64,000 nt of DNA from an uncultured Bacteroidota bacterium. GTDB lineage: Bacteria > Bacteroidota > Bacteroidia > B-17B0 > Aurantibacillaceae. The DNA lies in NCBI GenBank assembly GCA_903893815.1, contig CAITNS010000058.1, positions 89,478-153,477 of the forward strand. Direction: 5' to 3'. Shown here piece after piece: positions 16,518 to 24,664 of the stretch (positions are counted from its first letter, which is position 1; the number at the start of each line of letters is the position of its first letter). Made by a program: the position numbers and the translations under genes. Under the pieces are notes generated by a model. That model was not told the DNA's origin. It did not search any database and saw only the letters and a list, made by a program, of their open reading frames with translations.

Positions 16518-17936
16518 ATGAAAGAAATTAGTACTACAATACCAGAAAGTATCGTAAAAGAAGAATTTACACGTACTACCGAAAAAGCACATATCATTGC
16601 TTGTTGGATTGGTATTGTGTTAAATTTAGTCTGGTTTTTAGGCGACTATTTAAGTATTCCAGAATATTGGATTCCTTTTCTAAATTTCAGAATAGCTGTT
16701 TCGGGTATCACCTTACTTCTACTACTTCTAAAACATAAACTTAAGTTAAGTATCTACGATTGCCTGTTTGTTTTAGTGCTTGGCATTTCTGTGCAAAACG
16801 CTTATATGTGGAGCGTGATGGATATTCCGCATTTACAAAAACATGCTTTTGCTTACATGGTATTATTTATTGGTGTTGGTATGTTGGTGCTTTGGGAAAT
16901 GAAACTATCTATCATACTATTGATTACAACCATAATTAGTAATATTATCTTTTATGTTTTAAATAGTCCGTTAACCGTTGACGAATTTATTACTAATGGA
17001 GGTTTACTGGTTTTAACTGTATTAATATTTTGTGTGTTCCTTATCAGAAACCGCTATCGCTTAACTTATAAAGAAATTAAAAGTCGATTAGAATTAGAAA
17101 AATCGAAAGCACTCATTGAAATTCAGAAAGAAGAGGTTGACGAAAAAAATGAAGAAATTATTAGTAGCTTGAGATACGCAAAACGTTTACAAGAAGCCTT
17201 ATTACCTCCTAAGAATTTGTTAGATAGTTTTTTTAAAGACAATTATTTTATTTTATATAGTCCTAGAGATATAGTTTGCGGTGATTTTTACTGGGCGCGA
17301 AAAATAAAAACAACTCCAATTGATGGGAGATCAAAAAACTATTTATTATTGGCTGTTGCAGATTGCACAGGGCATGGTGTTCCTGGAGCTTTTATGAGTT
17401 TACTAGGCTCAAACTTTTTACATCAGAGTGCAGTAGAGAAAAATATTAACAGCCCAGCAGAAGCCTTAGATTTTTTAAATCAAAAAATTATTACAACTCT
17501 AAATCACGGATATGGTGATGTAGAAATTAGAGACGGAATGGATATTTCATTAGTAGCGATTGATTTAGAAAGCAAAAATTTAGCTTATTCTGGCGCTAAT
17601 AATCCCATTTATATTGTTAGGGATAAATCCTTAGAAACACTGAAGGCTAATAAACAAGCTATAGGCAACATGAACGACGTTGTATTACCTTACGACAATG
17701 TTGTAACACAACTGCAGCCTAACGATTGCATCTATTTATTTACAGATGGCTATGCCGATCAGTTTGGCGGAGCAAAAGGAAAAAAATTAATGCGTAAACA
17801 GTTTGAAGATGTTTTGATTGAAAACTCTGATAAACCTATGCACGTGCAGAAACTAGCCCTTGAAACTACTTTTAATAATTGGAAAGGTGATTTAGAACAA
17901 GTAGATGATGTGTGTGTAGTTGGTGTGAGGATTTAA
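16518..17936 (+). CDS. Membrane-anchored SpoIIE-family PP2C-type phosphatase
   Basis: 472 aa. About six hydrophobic helices occupy residues 25-190, then a coiled-coil linker (EKSKALIEIQKEEVDEKNEE) and the ISSLRYAKRLQEALLPP motif typical of Bacteroidota SpoIIE proteins. The phosphatase domain has GDFYWA, ADCTGHGVPGAFMS, GMDISLV and LFTDGYADQFGG, covering the metal-binding Asp residues. It would dephosphorylate serine-phosphorylated partners such as anti-sigma antagonists. Its C-terminal half closely parallels that of the large receptor at 61.0 kb, including the final GDLEQVDDVC segment. Confidence 0.92.
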   Translation: MKEISTTIPESIVKEEFTRTTEKAHIIACWIGIVLNLVWFLGDYLSIPEYWIPFLNFRIAVSGITLLLLLLKHKLKLSIYDCLFVLVLGISVQNAYMWSVMDIPHLQKHAFAYMVLFIGVGMLVLWEMKLSIILLITTIISNIIFYVLNSPLTVDEFITNGGLLVLTVLIFCVFLIRNRYRLTYKEIKSRLELEKSKALIEIQKEEVDEKNEEIISSLRYAKRLQEALLPPKNLLDSFFKDNYFILYSPRDIVCGDFYWARKIKTTPIDGRSKNYLLLAVADCTGHGVPGAFMSLLGSNFLHQSAVEKNINSPAEALDFLNQKIITTLNHGYGDVEIRDGMDISLVAIDLESKNLAYSGANNPIYIVRDKSLETLKANKQAIGNMNDVVLPYDNVVTQLQPNDCIYLFTDGYADQFGGAKGKKLMRKQFEDVLIENSDKPMHVQKLALETTFNNWKGDLEQVDDVCVVGVRI

Positions 17937-17954
17937 AAATTTCTAAATGTTTAT

Positions 17955-18299
17955 ATGCAAAAACAAATTATTTTTTCAGTTATTGTTCTATCTTTTTTAT
18001 TTGGATCTTGTATTAAAAAAGTCGTTTGTGAAGGTACTGTCTTTTCAAAAAAAGGCACAGGCAATATACCCGTACCTAATGTTGTGGTATCAATACATCA
18101 ATTTACGAGTGGATCTGATGAACCTTTAAAAGGTAAATTTAATGTAACTACAGATGAGAACGGTCATTTCCTAATTTTTGAAAGAGCAGTAAGTAAAAAT
18201 CGTTCTTTTTCGATAAGCTGTGATTGTAATGAAGGATGGTATTATAAAAAGGATTTAAGCAGAGAAGACTTAAAACAGTATAATATTCATTTAAAATAA
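17955..18299 (+). CDS. Small lipoprotein with carboxypeptidase-regulatory-like fold
   Basis: 114 aa. Signal peptide with lipobox LFGSC (Cys at about 19), then a beta-rich domain whose middle TTDENGHFLIFE resembles the carboxypeptidase-regulatory or SdrD-B-like beta sandwich. Two further Cys pairs (VVCEG, SCDCNEG) could form disulfides. It begins 18 nt after the SpoIIE stop and is probably co-transcribed. Function unknown. Confidence 0.7.
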   Translation: MQKQIIFSVIVLSFLFGSCIKKVVCEGTVFSKKGTGNIPVPNVVVSIHQFTSGSDEPLKGKFNVTTDENGHFLIFERAVSKNRSFSISCDCNEGWYYKKDLSREDLKQYNIHLK

Positions 18300-18301
18300 A
18301 A

Positions 18302-18329
18302 AAGCCACTTACCCGTCGGTAAATGGCTT
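18302..18329. terminator. Bidirectional hairpin between convergent genes
   Basis: AAGCCACTTACC (18302-18313) pairs with GGTAAATGGCTT (18318-18329); the single mismatch is a G-U pair on the minus-strand transcript. It lies between convergent stops at 18299 and 18351. Confidence 0.7.
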
Positions 18330-18350
18330 ATTCATTTTATAAAAATTAAA

Positions 18351-18812
18351 TTACATCGAAGCGTAATCGGTTGTTTTCACTACAGTTCCAGCATCATCCC
18401 ACTGAGTCCAAGTGCCTACTTTTTCTCCGTCTTTATATTCCATTTGAAATAATTTATTTCCTTTATCGTCATAAACCATCCAAGTGCCATCTTTTTTATC
18501 GTTTTTGTAACGAGCCTCTGCAATAGCAGCACCATTTACATTAAAGCGAGTCCATAAACCAAATTTTAAATTGTTTTCGTATTGTCCAACTTCCATTTTT
18601 TGGCCGTTCTCAAAATACTTCACAGTTTCTCCTTCCAATTTACCATCCTTAATCGTTAAAACCCCCTTAATGGCTCCGCTCGCGTAATAAAGCGTTTGTT
18701 TACCCGTGTATGCCTTTTGATTTTGTGTATAAGAGCCATTATCAAAACTGATATCCTGAGAAAAAGCAATTTTTCCTAAGAATAAACACACTAAAAGAAT
18801 TAAATTTTTCAT
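18351..18812 (-). CDS. Exported MORN-2 repeat protein (YwqK-like)
   Basis: 153 aa with a signal peptide (2-18, ending AFSQ). It contains about five MORN-2 units of the form YYASGAIKGV, YFENGQKMEVGQY, FNVNGAAIAEARY, YDDKGNKLFQMEY and WDDAGTVVKTTDY separated by DGKLEG / NDKKDGTW turns. Such proteins are abundant in Bacteroidota and often labelled 'YwqK antitoxin', a label with no support here. Probably a periplasmic or surface beta protein. Confidence 0.8.
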   Translation of the reverse strand: MKNLILLVCLFLGKIAFSQDISFDNGSYTQNQKAYTGKQTLYYASGAIKGVLTIKDGKLEGETVKYFENGQKMEVGQYENNLKFGLWTRFNVNGAAIAEARYKNDKKDGTWMVYDDKGNKLFQMEYKDGEKVGTWTQWDDAGTVVKTTDYASM

Positions 18813-18939
18813 GATTTCTGGTATTAAATTGTGTAACTAAAAAATCATCTATCGATTTCTAGTACAATTATACCAAAATATACAATTATTTGTTACAACC
18901 GTAACAAATAATTAAACTTAACTTTACATTGGGATTTCC

Positions 18940-19287
18940 CTATTCAGATACTAAATCAATAGATAAACTACCCGAATTGGCTTGTAAGTCTTGTAAATTA
19001 AGGGTTTTAGAAGAATAGCCTACTTGCGAAAACTCCAATGTTAAATTTTCATCGGTATTTACTTCTAAGTAAATGAAGAAGTTGCCATCTAAATCTGAAT
19101 ACACTGTTTTTTGACAATTTGTACAAGCAATTTTAACACCTGCTAAATACTCATTGTTTTTAGGATCAATAATTTTACCACTTAAAATCATGGTTTTTGT
19201 TTTAACAAGCTTAGGCATTTCGCCTGAAAAGCCTAATACGCAAACAAATACAGTTAATATAAAAATTAATATGATTTCCTTTTTCAT
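18940..19287 (-). CDS. Carboxypeptidase-like regulatory domain protein, exported
   Basis: 115 aa. The N-terminal hydrophobic segment (about 4-20) acts as signal or anchor. Residues about 33-112 form one CarboxypepD_reg beta sandwich: LSGKIIDPKNNEYLAGVKI, YSDLDGNFFIYL and FSQVGYSSKTLNL. Two Cys (ACTNC) are unusual for the domain. The same domain is found at the N-terminus of TonB receptors, but this is a stand-alone unit. Function unknown. Confidence 0.8.
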   Translation of the reverse strand: MKKEIILIFILTVFVCVLGFSGEMPKLVKTKTMILSGKIIDPKNNEYLAGVKIACTNCQKTVYSDLDGNFFIYLEVNTDENLTLEFSQVGYSSKTLNLQDLQANSGSLSIDLVSE

Positions 19288-19601
19288 GCGGTATTATTCA
19301 TTTTCTTTTTTGTCACATGGTATGCTGATCATAAAATTTTAGTTATGAAATTAGCATGATAATCAATTTAAATTGCAAATTAAGCCAACTGAGTTTAATT
19401 TAAGTTCACACCAATGTTACCAGATTGTTAAGGATGAAATAGAGCGCAGATGACATTGATAGTTATGATTAAATAAGATTTTTGTTTGGATATTAGTGAA
19501 ACCAAGCAATACTACTAATCATAAATTATCTTAATCATCTGCGTTATCAGCTTTCTATTATTGTAAACTTTAATCTAACTTTACTGAATAGAATAAAAAA
19601 C
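19288..19601. other. 314-bp intergenic region holding a repeat, no gene seen
   Basis: No plausible coding frame on either strand. The central part is an inverted-repeat element (19439-19558). The flanks are AT-rich. No clear TAnnTTTG box was found for the divergent genes on either side. Confidence 0.6.
19439..19558. repeat. Intergenic inverted repeat, GCAGATGA family
   Basis: GAGCGCAGATGACATTGAT with TTATGATTAAATAAG on the left is mirrored by AATCATAAATTATCTTAATCATCTGCG on the right, giving a long imperfect hairpin. Related wording occurs at 2.97, 13.35 and 53.26 kb. Confidence 0.6.
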
Positions 19602-20249
19602 ATGAAAACAGCTATTATTATAGGTTCAACTGGCCTTACAGGTAAAGCCTTATTATATCAACTTTTGCAAGACGATCAGTTTGATAAAGTCATCTTATTT
19701 TTAAGAAAAGAGTTAAACATCAAACATGCTAAACTCATACAACATGCTGTTGATTTTAATTTGCTAGGTAATTATAAAGATCTAATAAAAGGAGATGTTG
19801 TGTTTTGCTGTTTAGGCACAACCATTAAAACTGCTGGTTCGCAAGACGCATTTAAAAAAGTAGATTTCACTTATCCCACTGAGTTCGCGAAAATTGCCAA
19901 ACAAAATGGAGTTTCAACTTTCTTACTTCAAAGTTCATTAGGTGCAGATGCTGCCTCCAACAATTTTTATTTAAAAGTAAAAGGAGAAACCGAACAAGCT
20001 CTCCAAAATTTATCTTTTAACTCCTTTGCCACCTTCAGGCCATCTATGCTTTTGGGAGAACGCACCGAATTTAGATTTGGAGAAACAATAGGAAAACTAG
20101 TAATGAGATTCTTCTCTATTTTGTTTATTGGAAAATTAAAGCGCTACAAAGCCATTCATGTAAACCAAGTAGCAAGTGCTATGATTAAACAATCAAAATC
20201 AAATAAACCAGGAAATACTGTTATTGAAAACGAAGAAATAATGTATTAA
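19602..20249 (+). CDS. NAD(P)-binding Rossmann protein, YraR/TIP30-like
   Basis: 215 aa. N-terminal IIIGSTGLTGKAL is the atypical-SDR dinucleotide motif (GxxGxxG). CCLGTTIKTAGSQDAFKKVD and LLQSSLGADAASNNFYLKVKGETE (Ser, then Tyr-x-x-x-Lys) match the YraR/TIP30 branch. Substrate unknown. It overlaps the convergent universal stress protein gene by 4 bp. Confidence 0.85.
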   Translation: MKTAIIIGSTGLTGKALLYQLLQDDQFDKVILFLRKELNIKHAKLIQHAVDFNLLGNYKDLIKGDVVFCCLGTTIKTAGSQDAFKKVDFTYPTEFAKIAKQNGVSTFLLQSSLGADAASNNFYLKVKGETEQALQNLSFNSFATFRPSMLLGERTEFRFGETIGKLVMRFFSILFIGKLKRYKAIHVNQVASAMIKQSKSNKPGNTVIENEEIMY

Positions 20250-21070
20250 TGAACGCTACTACTAATACTTTCGCGCTTCATAGGATTAACTGATAACACA
20301 GGAATGTTACTAGTTTCAACTACTTTTAATGAAAGATCTCCAACAAACATTTCACCTAAACTTAAATCTTTTTTATTCATTTGAATAATGATATCACAGT
20401 CGTTATTATTGGCATAATTTACAATGGCTTCGGCTACATTATTTGAAGTGATAGATTTGTTAGTGCAATTTACACCACGTTCTTTAATGAATTTTTTTAC
20501 CTGATTTAAATAGGGCAATAACTCATTTTCATATTTTTCATCGCTTGGACTAAATACCGAAATGATTTTTATAGTTGCATTGTAATATTTAGCAAACTGA
20601 ACAGCTGTGCCAACTTTTTCGCGACTCTCGGCACTTAAATCAATATGAATTAAAATATTTCTACAATTATTTCTACTATCCACAGAACGAATTGTAATAA
20701 TTGGACAAGGTGCTTGTTTGATAAATTTACCAACATTAGTAACACCCATAAAACTTCTAAATCTAACCTGTGTATCTAATCCAATTACAATCAATGCGCA
20801 CTCAAGTTCTTCGGCAGTCTTATCAATTAATTCGTAGATATCACCTTTTATATTCAAAAATTCAGCTTTTAATCCTGACTCGTTAGTTATTTTATCCACC
20901 ATTTCTTCTAAATCTTTTTGATGATCCACGTTGCTGTTTGGAGACGCGTGCATTAAAATGATTTTTGATTTAGTGAATTTGGCTAAATTATAAGATTGTT
21001 CAATTGCAATTAACGATTGTTTTGAAAAATCGATAGGAATTAAAATGGAGCTGTTTTCTTTAATTAGCAT
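20246..21070 (-). CDS. Tandem-domain universal stress protein
   Basis: 274 aa from the ATG at 21070, which begins directly with the first UspA strand (SILIPIDFSKQS). The frame also opens at 21118, but that adds a hydrophobic tail foreign to the family. Two UspA domains (about 1-140 and 145-274) each contain strand I and a nucleotide-binding loop; the first has VIGLDTQVRFRSFMGVTNVG ahead of APCPIITI. Such proteins bind ATP or AMP and act in stress adaptation. A TATATTTG box at 21178-21185 inside the nuoN tail could serve as promoter. Confidence 0.9.
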   Translation of the reverse strand: MLIKENSSILIPIDFSKQSLIAIEQSYNLAKFTKSKIILMHASPNSNVDHQKDLEEMVDKITNESGLKAEFLNIKGDIYELIDKTAEELECALIVIGLDTQVRFRSFMGVTNVGKFIKQAPCPIITIRSVDSRNNCRNILIHIDLSAESREKVGTAVQFAKYYNATIKIISVFSPSDEKYENELLPYLNQVKKFIKERGVNCTNKSITSNNVAEAIVNYANNNDCDIIIQMNKKDLSLGEMFVGDLSLKVVETSNIPVLSVNPMKRESISSSVH

Positions 21071-21177
21071 AAGAGTTAATTTTAATAGATAGATAAATAA
21101 AAAACCAATTAATGTCAATTTAGAACAAATAGTTAAATTCTTCTTTTAAATAAAAAGAGAGAAACGTTAACTATAAC

Positions 21178-21185
21178 AAATATAT
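21178..21185 (-). promoter_or_regulatory. Candidate -7 element for the universal stress protein gene
   Basis: TATATTTG on the minus strand with a TTG about 21 nt upstream, inside the 3' end of the nuoN region. The leader would be about 105 nt. Confidence 0.3.
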
Positions 21186-21188
21186 AAA

Positions 21189-22583
21189 TTAATTACTAAA
21201 TATCTCAATTAAATAATTTGGGACAACACCAAGTGCAATTGTAAAAAGCGAAGTTAATACCAATAACAACAAATGAGACGTTTCCATCTTCACTTCTTCA
21301 TGCGAATCTTCTTGTTTAAAATACATGGCAATTATGACTTTAAAATAATAATATACTCCAACTGCTGATGTTAAGATGGCCAACATGATTAACCATTTAA
21401 ACGTAGTGCCAATCATCACCGTAAACACAAAATACTTAGCAAAGAAACCTGCCGTCACTGGAATACCTGCTAATGATAACATAGCAACTACCATACAAGC
21501 TGCCATAAATGGATGGCGTTTTCCTAAACCATTAAATGCTTCGATGTTTGAACTTCCTTTTGCTTTTGATACATTGTATAAAACCGTAAAGGCTGAAATA
21601 GAACCAATTGAATAAGCTAAAGAGTAATATAAAATGGCGTTAATGCTTGCAAAACTCTTTGTATGGGCTAGAATAGCCATTAACATAAATGCCGCATGGC
21701 TAATACTTGAATACGCCAACATACGTTTTACACTTTGCTGAGTAGCCGCTGTAATATTCGACACGATTAATGATAAAGCAATAATTACTGCTAACACCAT
21801 ACTCCATATTTCGCTAATTCCACCAAACACAATCACAAATAGTTGCATGAATGCTGCAAATGCAGCCGTTTTAACAATCGTACTCATTAAAGCTGTAATA
21901 ACAGTAGGCGAGCCTTCGTAAACATCTGGAGCCCAAAAGTGAAAAGGAGCAGCACTTACTTTAAAACACATGGCAATTAAAACCATTAATACCCCTGCAT
22001 AAAAGAACGCTGGCAAATCGCCGTTAGCATGACTAATAAATGCACGTATAGCCATTAAATCAAAACTACCCGTTGCGCCGTAAATTAAAGCGATACCAAA
22101 TAATAAAAATCCTGAAGCAAATGAACCCATGATTAAATATTTGAATCCAGCTTCATTTGATGCTAAATCACGTTTACGACTTGCAGCTAATACATACATT
22201 GGAATAGAAAGAATTTCAACACCTAAAAATAAAGTAGTCATGTTTCTGAAAGACGTTAACATCAACGCACCAACTAATGCAAATAAAACTAATGCAAAAT
22301 GGTCAGTAACATGATCTTCTTCAAAATAATCATTTGCTAAAATGAACCAGAAAAAAGCGGTTACTAAAATTACACCACTAAATGCTAACGACATGTCATT
22401 GAAATGAATCATGTTATTAAACATTGGAATGGACATGTTATTTTGTCCCCACTCCATAAAGTTAGCAGCGTATGCTCCTAAAATTCCAACTAATACAATT
22501 GGATACAACAATTTTTTGAATTTAAAAATCTCAGCCAACATGGCTAAAATTCCTAGTGCACTAATTATAAAAAGACCTTTCAT
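21189..22583 (-). CDS. nuoN: NADH-quinone oxidoreductase subunit N
   Basis: 464 aa, about 13-14 membrane helices, antiporter-like proton-pumping subunit. Diagnostic segments: the early TTLFLGVEILSIPMYVL with its key Glu, AAPFHFWAPDVYEGSPT, and VKRMLAYSSISHAAFMLM. It is the last gene of the minus-strand nuo operon. The spacer to nuoM (171 bp) is full of short inverted-repeat words. Confidence 0.97.
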   Translation of the reverse strand: MKGLFIISALGILAMLAEIFKFKKLLYPIVLVGILGAYAANFMEWGQNNMSIPMFNNMIHFNDMSLAFSGVILVTAFFWFILANDYFEEDHVTDHFALVLFALVGALMLTSFRNMTTLFLGVEILSIPMYVLAASRKRDLASNEAGFKYLIMGSFASGFLLFGIALIYGATGSFDLMAIRAFISHANGDLPAFFYAGVLMVLIAMCFKVSAAPFHFWAPDVYEGSPTVITALMSTIVKTAAFAAFMQLFVIVFGGISEIWSMVLAVIIALSLIVSNITAATQQSVKRMLAYSSISHAAFMLMAILAHTKSFASINAILYYSLAYSIGSISAFTVLYNVSKAKGSSNIEAFNGLGKRHPFMAACMVVAMLSLAGIPVTAGFFAKYFVFTVMIGTTFKWLIMLAILTSAVGVYYYFKVIIAMYFKQEDSHEEVKMETSHLLLLVLTSLFTIALGVVPNYLIEIFSN

Positions 22584-22610
22584 ATGTAGATATTATTGTT
22601 TTTTAGTTGT

Positions 22611-22675
22611 CATATGGTTTAGCCAGTTTATCTTCATTTGTGTTTGTGTTTTAGCAAACATGGCTATTTCATATG
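22611..22675. repeat. Inverted-repeat element in the nuoM-nuoN spacer
   Basis: CATATGGTTTAGCCAGTTT (22611-22629) is nearly the reverse complement of AAACATGGCTATTTCATATG (22656-22675). It is followed by repeated words such as TTTACGATT, AATTGTCAATT and GTAAATCAATT up to 22745. No coding potential beyond a 22-codon frame. Confidence 0.6.
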
Positions 22676-22754
22676 CTTATTTACGATTTTTATTATTTAC
22701 GATTTACGATTGAAAAATTGTCAATTGTAAATCAATTAAATTGTCAATTCTGTT

Positions 22755-24218
22755 TTATTTAATATACGTTAAAATTGCTTTTGTTCCTTCTTCTGCTAAA
22801 TCATTTAAAGGTTTTGGATATACACCAAAAGCAATAATGACAAAACAAATAATATACAATACCCATTTATCAGAACTTGCTAAAGAACCAAAAGCAATTG
22901 CTGAATCTCTACGCTCTCCTAACATAATAGCCTGGTAACTGCGTAACATATATACTGCACCTAAAATCACGGTTAAGCCAGCAAATGCTGCAACCCATGC
23001 GCCATATTGATATACACCGTTAATTAATAAAAACTCACCAACAAATCCATTTGTTAAAGGCAATGCTACTGAACCTAACATCACAATTAAAAACAACACC
23101 GCAAAGTTGCCGTTCATATTTCTTATGCCACCCAATTTTTCCATCTCACGTGTTCCTGTATGACGCATTAAAATATCTGCAATTAAAAATAAGCCTACAA
23201 CGTTAACACCATGCGCTAACATTTGCATCACCGCTCCTTGAATACCCTGTTGGTTGGCAGATAAAATACCTGCTGCAATTAAGCCAACGTGAGCAATAGA
23301 TGAATAAGCAATTAAACGCTTATAATCTTTTTGAACGATTGCAATACATGATGCATAAAAAATTCCAAATACAGATAATCCGATAGCTAACCAACCCCAC
23401 TCTGCTAAAGCTAAAGGAGTGAATGGCAATAACCATTTAATTAATCCAAAGGTTCCCATTTTTAACATGATACCTGATAACAACATCGTTCCTTGTGTTG
23501 GAGCGTTTACATAAGTATCAGGTTGCCAAGTGTGTAAAGGAAAGATTGGCATTTTAATTCCGAATGCTAAAAAGATGCTCCAGAAAACAAATGATTGTTG
23601 GTTTAACGTTAAAGATTTTCCAGCTTGGTATAAATCAGTCACTGCCCATGATTTAATTCCTGTTTCGAAACCTGTATGGTTGTATAAATAAATTAAACCA
23701 ACCAACATAAATAAAGATCCAAATAAAGTGTAAACAAAAAACTTGAAAGTGATGCGTCCGCGATTTTCTCCACCCCATAATAAACAGATAAAGTAAATTG
23801 GAATTAAAGCTAACTCCCAGAACACATAAAATAAGAAACCATCATTAGCTGTAAACACACCTACCAATGCCATTTGCATTAATAAGATTAAACCATAAAA
23901 TGAATTCGGTTTTTCATACTCCGTATTAAAGGATGATAAAATAATTAGTGGTACTAAGAACGTGGTTAATAATACCATTAATATAGATAAAGCATCAACA
24001 CTCACTGCAAAGTGAATCCCCAAAGATTCAACCCAAGCGCAATTTAATATCAAATTCGCATTATCAGGATTGTGTTTGTATTGAAACAATACCACTAATG
24101 ATAAAATAAATTCTGCAACAGATAACCCTAATGCAACTGTTCTACTCGTGTTTCCCTTTGTGAAAAACACTAACAAACTTGCAATAAGTGGTACAATAAT
24201 TAATAATCCAACTAACAT
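22755..24218 (-). CDS. nuoM: NADH-quinone oxidoreductase subunit M
   Basis: 487 aa with about 14 helices. Signatures: FYVFWELALIPIYFICLLWGG (essential Glu in helix 5), FGIKMPIFPLHTWQPDTYVNAPT, and DYKRLIAYSSIAHVGL. Antiporter-type proton channel of complex I. It is separated from nuoL by an inserted four-helix-bundle gene instead of the usual direct adjacency. Confidence 0.97.
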   Translation of the reverse strand: MLVGLLIIVPLIASLLVFFTKGNTSRTVALGLSVAEFILSLVVLFQYKHNPDNANLILNCAWVESLGIHFAVSVDALSILMVLLTTFLVPLIILSSFNTEYEKPNSFYGLILLMQMALVGVFTANDGFLFYVFWELALIPIYFICLLWGGENRGRITFKFFVYTLFGSLFMLVGLIYLYNHTGFETGIKSWAVTDLYQAGKSLTLNQQSFVFWSIFLAFGIKMPIFPLHTWQPDTYVNAPTQGTMLLSGIMLKMGTFGLIKWLLPFTPLALAEWGWLAIGLSVFGIFYASCIAIVQKDYKRLIAYSSIAHVGLIAAGILSANQQGIQGAVMQMLAHGVNVVGLFLIADILMRHTGTREMEKLGGIRNMNGNFAVLFLIVMLGSVALPLTNGFVGEFLLINGVYQYGAWVAAFAGLTVILGAVYMLRSYQAIMLGERRDSAIAFGSLASSDKWVLYIICFVIIAFGVYPKPLNDLAEEGTKAILTYIK

Positions 24219-24260
24219 ATTTTATTTACAATTTAATTATTTACAATTTTAAAAATTTAG

Positions 24261-24635
24261 CTACTTCTTACTATTTATTAAATTTTTCTTTGCAGTTATA
24301 GCCGAAGCAGCAAAGATTTTCTCTAGTTCTTTAGATTCAATTAATATTTTTTCAAATTCTGAATCTTCAATTTTATTATATGCTTTAATCAATTCTAACC
24401 AATAAACAGATTCATCTGACTCTTCTTCAACAATTTTTAATTTATTAATAAAGTCAGGTGAAGATTTAGCCTTACAAGCAGCTCTATAATTTGCTCCAAC
24501 AGAAGATGCTGATCTGATCAATTGTTTTCCCATAACTTCATTAGCAACTGATTTTTTTAACAAATCCACTGTTTTAAAAGTCGTAAGAGCAAAGTCAAAC
24601 GTTCTCTTTTTTAATATTTCAGCATTTATTGCCAT
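24261..24635 (-). CDS. Four-helix-bundle protein (23S rRNA IVP / bAvd-like), inserted in the nuo operon
   Basis: 124 aa. KKRTFDFALTTFKTVDLL, MGKQLIRSASSVGANYRAACKAKSSPDFINKL and VEEESDESVYWLELI are the signature of the four-helix-bundle family known from 23S rRNA intervening sequences and as accessory proteins of diversity-generating retroelements. There is no 23S rRNA or reverse transcriptase nearby. It sits between nuoL and nuoM in the same direction. Both flanks contain inverted copies of TTTACAATTT-type words (24228-24250 and 24640-24665). Only about half identical to the second copy at 27.0 kb. Confidence 0.9.
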   Translation of the reverse strand: MAINAEILKKRTFDFALTTFKTVDLLKKSVANEVMGKQLIRSASSVGANYRAACKAKSSPDFINKLKIVEEESDESVYWLELIKAYNKIEDSEFEKILIESKELEKIFAASAITAKKNLINSKK

Positions 24636-24664
24636 TTGTAAATTGTAAATCTAAAATTTGTCAA

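Noticed and set aside
18351..18812. YwqK-type antitoxin of a toxin-antitoxin pair
   Set aside because: The protein is exported MORN-2 repeats with no adjacent toxin gene; the label is a database convention.
22600..22745. 22-codon frame in the nuoM-nuoN spacer as a microprotein
   Set aside because: It lies across inverted-repeat DNA, has no distinctive composition and is too short to support.
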